NCBI GenBank assembly: GCA_022426155.1
Contig: JAKMEE010000047.1
Coordinates: forward strand, 88,491 to 152,490
DNA length: 64,000 nt
Source: Candidatus Poseidonia sp.
GTDB taxonomy: Archaea; Thermoplasmatota; Poseidoniia; Poseidoniales; Poseidoniaceae
Direction of reading: 5' to 3'
Every line of letters starts with the position of its first letter. The stretch's first letter is position 1. Below, piece after piece: positions 59,589 through 64,000 of this stretch. Below the pieces are notes generated by a model. That model ran no database searches. It was given only the letters and a program-made list of their open reading frames with translations, and had not been told where the DNA came from. The position numbers and the translations under genes are program-made.

Positions 59589-60203
59589 TCATAGACCAAT
59601 CAACACGCTGAGAGCAAAGCCCCAGAGCACGATGGCCGTGATTCGATGAATTGTTTGACCGTGTTCCTTGAGTTTCTCAAGCATCTGTGTTCCAGTCAAT
59701 GCCAAAGCCACCACCACATACCATGTTGCATCGATGGCCATGCCCAGCGTTCCCACGGCAAGCTTGCTTGCAAAGGTCATGTCTGCTTTGAGAACTTGAG
59801 CCAAAACCGCCACCAAGAATAATGCAATTTTAGGATTGAAGAATGCAATTGCAAATCCTTCTGAGAATCCTTGGCGAGTTGAAGCCTCGTGCTGCTCTTG
59901 GGTCAAATCGGCAGGTGACGTCCACATCGACCATCCATACCATACCAATAAGACACATCCGATGAGCTGGAGGGTGAGAAATACACTAGGGGCTTCTTCC
60001 AAGAGCACAATCAGTCCAAAAACGGCAGCACCAGCATAAACGCCGAAGCCCAATCCATGGCCAAGGGCGCACATGACCCCTTGCTTCCTTCCACCTAACA
60101 TGGTGTTTCGCAACACTACCATGAGGCTCGGACCTGGAGATATTGCTCCGAGGAAAAATACAGCCCCTGCCGCTAGCAAAACGTCCCATGCCAATACGAC
60201 CAT
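59589..60203 (-). CDS. LysE/RhtB-family translocator
   Basis: FFLGAISPGPSLMVVLRNTMLGGRKQGVMCALGHGLGFGVYA. Confidence 0.85.
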   Translation of the reverse strand: MVVLAWDVLLAAGAVFFLGAISPGPSLMVVLRNTMLGGRKQGVMCALGHGLGFGVYAGAAVFGLIVLLEEAPSVFLTLQLIGCVLLVWYGWSMWTSPADLTQEQHEASTRQGFSEGFAIAFFNPKIALFLVAVLAQVLKADMTFASKLAVGTLGMAIDATWYVVVALALTGTQMLEKLKEHGQTIHRITAIVLWGFALSVLIGL

Positions 60204-60504
60204 GGAGGTGGCTCGTGGATGCTCACCATGAACTTTCGTTCACTTTAGATCTCACAAAATGTAGAGTGTGACACCATTACCTGCTTCTGCTTCCTTCATC
60301 TGCTCACTGTAAGCAAAACTCCAATGGAAGATCGAAGTGTTCATTCGGCGTTGTTTCATGACCGTTTGGTAGGCTTTAGTCAAACCACTTGAAGGAGGCT
60401 GACGTTTGGGTTTTCGTTCCATGTACATCCATCACCGTGCACCCTCTTGAATGTTTCTTTTCGTGCATCAAACAATATTCATTGCACGAAAACAACCCAA
60501 TAAC

Positions 60505-60551
60505 CCAGAAACCTTCGGGATTCTGGAAAAAACATTCCGAAAACCTTCGGA
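60505..60551. repeat. Two adjacent small hairpins in an intergenic region
   Basis: CCAGAA(60505-60510)/TTCTGG(60521-60526) and TCCGAA(60536-60541)/TTCGGA(60546-60551); both contain (A)ACCTTCGG. Confidence 0.6.
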
Positions 60552-60585
60552 TGGATGTTGGCATGCTGGAAATGAAATTCCACCA

Positions 60586-61797
60586 TCATGCCTTTGCCTT
60601 GATGTTCAGTGTAGACCGTTTATCTGAACGATGTTGTGTCATTCCTTGGCGCCGATGTATTCTGAAACTGGTCGGCCCTCTTGAATTGAGTGAACCTTGT
60701 TGAGCTCGACCTGTTCTGTAGACGATGCGATGACCCGACTTATGGTGGTCGCTGAGTGCTTCATCACCTTGTTGGGCTGAATGAGATTGTCGTTGATTGG
60801 GAAAGACCACACCTGCTTTCTCCAGTTGTCGTTGAACTCTTAAGGCAGTTGTTCGCCCCAAGCGGGCTCGATGGGCGAGTGCTTTGAGGCCAAAAGATTC
60901 AGCAACGCCAGCTTCTTTTTTGTTGGTTGCTGATTTCCAGGGCTTCAAGCGCTTGCCTTTTGTTTTCTTTCTTTGGAATCCGTCAAACCAGCGATCGCAT
61001 TTCAATGTGATTTGTTTTGTAACTCGCAGCGTTGTAATTTCTACGGCTGCAAGCCCGGGAGAAACATGGTTGTACGCACCAACATCAACACCAACCCAAG
61101 CAGGTCGCCCGTCGGGCAGTACGACCGAAGAAAGGGCGACATCACCCGCTTGGTCATCGAGCTTTGTGGTGGTTGTATGGCCGAAAAAAACTGTTCTTGC
61201 CCGGTCAACAGGTGCATCATGCAAGTACCATTCCTTTCGTATCCAGAGCAATTCCTTCTCACCTTGCATGTCAAGTGGCATGCGGGGGTCGTACCCAGCA
61301 TGGACCAATCGTACGCTATCAAGGACAATTTGTGTCGGGCATGTGTCAAGCCACATGAAGTCTTGAAGCATGGTTCGCTTTGCTTTCCATAAGTCTCCTT
61401 CAGCCTGCACAATGTAGGAGCCATAGGTTGACTTTCCTCCACGTTTCATCCAAGGCCTCCAGGCCTGGAATGTTCCGTTTGATTGTACCGATTGGATGGC
61501 CATTTGTTCGTGATTCCCTTTAATGCAAATCAATTGAGGATGGCTTCGCAAGAGGTTGACAACCCCTGCGGAATTCGGACCTCTGTCGATCATATCTCCC
61601 AGGCAAATGACCCTGTCTTCAGGTTTGAGTTGAAGCCGATGCAACAAGGCGCGGAACGTGGCAAGATGACCGTGGACATCGCCTACGACGAAGATTCTGT
61701 GTCCCTGTTCTAATCGATTCTGTAGATCAGCCTCAAGGGACGGATCTCGCACTGATGGCCCGAGAGGGATGTTCATCTTACAACTCAAGTTTTTCAC
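60586..61797 (-). CDS. PPP-type metallophosphatase fused to C-terminal HTH-like region
   Basis: FVVGDVHGHLATFRALL, LGDMIDRGPNS, IKGNHEQM; C-terminal GLKALAHRARLGRTTALRVQRQLEKAGVV resembles wHTH. Confidence 0.8.
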   Translation of the reverse strand: MKNLSCKMNIPLGPSVRDPSLEADLQNRLEQGHRIFVVGDVHGHLATFRALLHRLQLKPEDRVICLGDMIDRGPNSAGVVNLLRSHPQLICIKGNHEQMAIQSVQSNGTFQAWRPWMKRGGKSTYGSYIVQAEGDLWKAKRTMLQDFMWLDTCPTQIVLDSVRLVHAGYDPRMPLDMQGEKELLWIRKEWYLHDAPVDRARTVFFGHTTTTKLDDQAGDVALSSVVLPDGRPAWVGVDVGAYNHVSPGLAAVEITTLRVTKQITLKCDRWFDGFQRKKTKGKRLKPWKSATNKKEAGVAESFGLKALAHRARLGRTTALRVQRQLEKAGVVFPNQRQSHSAQQGDEALSDHHKSGHRIVYRTGRAQQGSLNSRGPTSFRIHRRQGMTQHRSDKRSTLNIKAKA

Positions 61798-62000
61798 CGA
61801 GGGGATGGTCCCTTCGGTTAACCGTTGTTTGAGACATTATATTTTCTTCGCTATGAATTCCCTATGCAGAGGCTGTTTTTACGACCTTTTCCACACAAAG
61901 CACTCCGGTGTTGAAAGATTCACTTCTCTCCCACGAATTCCTTGAGCCTCAAGGCCAATCAATGTCGCTTGCCAGTAGGTCAGTGAATTGACCGTACGAC

Positions 62001-64000
62001 TCATTCAGCAGTGGTATCTTCATCGGATTCGGCTTCAGCGTCTTCCTCAGAGGTATCATCGACGGCAGATTCCATTGCCCCATCATGATCCTTCATCTCA
62101 TCTTCTTCGGATTCGACAGGAGCAGAGGCGGTGATCACCATGCCAGCCATTATGAGGCAGATTCCAGCCAACCAGAATATCATGGTGAGGAAATCAATCG
62201 GATGGTCAAAGTTCGTCCAATAGGTCATAAATTGCTGGTTCGTGACGATAGCACTTTCCATTTCTTCTGCATCTTCGTCGCCGATGGTTGAAGAGGATTC
62301 GATTTGGAACACTGGAACCAAATCGGTCATGCTTGGTTCACTTGCCTGATTGGTATGGGCTCGTGTGTCCAAGTAGAAGATGGTCGTGGAATCTCCCGCA
62401 ATAATGAGGCCAGAGAGTTGCTCTACTTCCATGGTGATCTCACTACCCAAGTACACGGGGAGCGCTCCAGGTGTTGCATCAAGCAGGGTGTAGGTCTCCA
62501 AGAGGTTGGCTTGGATGGAACGCTTGGTTGGGTCCACTGAAGCAGTACAAGTATTAACAGGGATGTTCTTCACAGTTCCAGTTCCAACACAGGAGATCTC
62601 AGCGATGGCATATCCGCTCACGTCAACAAGGTCACCAGTTCCAGTCACGAATCCTCCTGTGGTATTGGCAAGGGATTCTTGCGTGATGAGGCCGTAGGTA
62701 GCAGCGTACATGGCATCGTTGCGCCATGAGAGTTGTGCAGACCCGTCTTCAAGCAAGGTTTCTCCTTTGTCACAAGTATCGACTTCTCCAGTACACATGG
62801 TGTAGTTGGTTCCGTCACCGTTTGCAATGCCTGCTGAACCGTAGTATGTTTCATTGGTCTCAAGCGAAAGCCAACTGCCAGTTGCAGCGTCTTGCCAGCC
62901 CAGTAACCAACTGTTGAAGGATTGAGTCAGGTACGGCATTGCACCAATCGACATGAGGTAGCCGGGAACCCTTGCATCAGAGGTGGTTCCGTAAACCCCG
63001 GCCTTAGCAGGGTCTCCCATCATGAGTAATCGCATGGCGGAAGATACATTTTCATCCACACCGTAAATTGTGCTGATCGTGGTTTCATTCCAAGGCAAGG
63101 AATTTCCATCAAAGATTGGAGGTGTCTGGCCTGAAAGTTCTCCGTACAGGAACAAGACTGCACCTGATTGGGTTGTAAGGCCGAAGGTTTCTGAATAAAG
63201 GATGTGACCCGACAATGCAGGGTCCAGTTCAATGGCATCTCTGCCCAACGCTTCCCAAAGGCTTTGTCCGCCTTCCAGTCCGATGTTGAGGCTCGTAGAG
63301 AGATAGCCTCCGTTCAACGGGTCTTCTGCTCCGAAGGATGTGTTGACGAATAGAGAAGCGGTCATGTCGCCGCTGCCGCCGAGGAGAATCATCGGCAACG
63401 AGGAGGAGTCGTTGAACCATTCTGTGACCCACGTTGCGACTTGACTGAGCGTGGCTGTGTCTTGAATACCGGTTGTGTTCATGGCGTCCTGCATGTTACC
63501 TGCTGCCATATTGGCCAGAAACTTGGCCGCCCCGTTGTCTGTTTTGTCCTCACTGATTTCCAAGAGACCCGTGATCTTGTCATCTCCTGGTGCGCCAAAG
63601 AGCATGCCCATGGCGGCGGTGTTGTCCATCGTGATGCCCAAATAGCTGAGTCTGGTGGCAGCGTTGACGGCTGTTCCGGATTCGTCCAGCATCCAGTCAG
63701 CATCTCCACCCCCGAGGCCTGCAAACGTCATGCCGACGCCTGCACACATGGCCCAGTCTCGCGCAATCGTCATTTCGAAGTCAGGAATGGTTTCGTTGAG
63801 CATGGCCATGTATCCCCAAATTGTGGCTCGAGTCATGGTACCGCTGTTGGCTGAATCGGCCATGATGGTAGTGGCGTTCTCGGTTGGGAAGGAACTGCAA
63901 TGGCCTGCAAGCATGGTCGTACCAAGAGCACCGGTAAGGGAGAGGTCTTCGCCACCCGGGCCCATAGCATCGTAGAATGCATAACTCATGTTAATGCTTG
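62001..64000 (-). CDS. Large membrane-anchored protein with acidic tail, probably truncated at window end
   Basis: 662 aa from Met 63989, open to the edge; TM PIDFLTMIFWLAGICLIMAGMVITA; Glu/Asp-rich C-terminus. Confidence 0.55.
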   Translation of the reverse strand, partial: SINMSYAFYDAMGPGGEDLSLTGALGTTMLAGHCSSFPTENATTIMADSANSGTMTRATIWGYMAMLNETIPDFEMTIARDWAMCAGVGMTFAGLGGGDADWMLDESGTAVNAATRLSYLGITMDNTAAMGMLFGAPGDDKITGLLEISEDKTDNGAAKFLANMAAGNMQDAMNTTGIQDTATLSQVATWVTEWFNDSSSLPMILLGGSGDMTASLFVNTSFGAEDPLNGGYLSTSLNIGLEGGQSLWEALGRDAIELDPALSGHILYSETFGLTTQSGAVLFLYGELSGQTPPIFDGNSLPWNETTISTIYGVDENVSSAMRLLMMGDPAKAGVYGTTSDARVPGYLMSIGAMPYLTQSFNSWLLGWQDAATGSWLSLETNETYYGSAGIANGDGTNYTMCTGEVDTCDKGETLLEDGSAQLSWRNDAMYAATYGLITQESLANTTGGFVTGTGDLVDVSGYAIAEISCVGTGTVKNIPVNTCTASVDPTKRSIQANLLETYTLLDATPGALPVYLGSEITMEVEQLSGLIIAGDSTTIFYLDTRAHTNQASEPSMTDLVPVFQIESSSTIGDEDAEEMESAIVTNQQFMTYWTNFDHPIDFLTMIFWLAGICLIMAGMVITASAPVESEEDEMKDHDGAMESAVDDTSEEDAEAESDEDTTAE

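Noticed and set aside
60389-60703. 104-aa ORF between the LysE and phosphatase genes
   Set aside because: Contains the twin hairpins, overlaps the phosphatase 3' end, and has no domain features.

Overview
The window looks like a chromosomal segment of a marine euryarchaeon, most likely Marine Group II / Ca. Poseidoniales or a relative. This assignment is an inference from gene content. Archaeal markers are spread across it: Orc1/Cdc6, a TBP-like protein, PCNA, TFS, Nop5-fibrillarin, a CarS-like CDP-archaeol synthase, and many very large secreted or membrane-anchored proteins. The most striking locus is a compact three-gene cluster at 26.4-36.8 kb. It encodes a FabI-type enoyl reductase, a 2933-aa multidomain megasynthase (KS-AT-second KS-ACPx3-KR-DH, resembling PfaA/type I PKS-FAS) and an Sfp-type phosphopantetheinyl transferase. 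Together these supply every catalytic activity needed to build fatty-acyl or polyketide chains, in a domain of life that normally lacks fatty-acid synthase. All three tandem ACPs have Thr (codons ACT, ACG, ACC) where the phosphopantetheine-bearing Ser is expected, and a perfect 7-bp-arm palindrome lies just upstream of the cluster. The same window carries a CoaD/DUF359 (dephospho-CoA kinase) fusion, biotin carboxylase, acyl-CoA thioesterase and CarS, which suggests both fatty-acyl and isoprenoid lipid metabolism. Other points of interest are a divergent TBP-like protein, a degenerate EF-Tu-like factor, a 22-bp tandem repeat in front of a wHTH gene, a structured intergenic region, a subtilase with about 30 TSP3-like Ca-binding loops, and one tRNA-Gly(TCC). 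All calls were made by eye; no searches were run.
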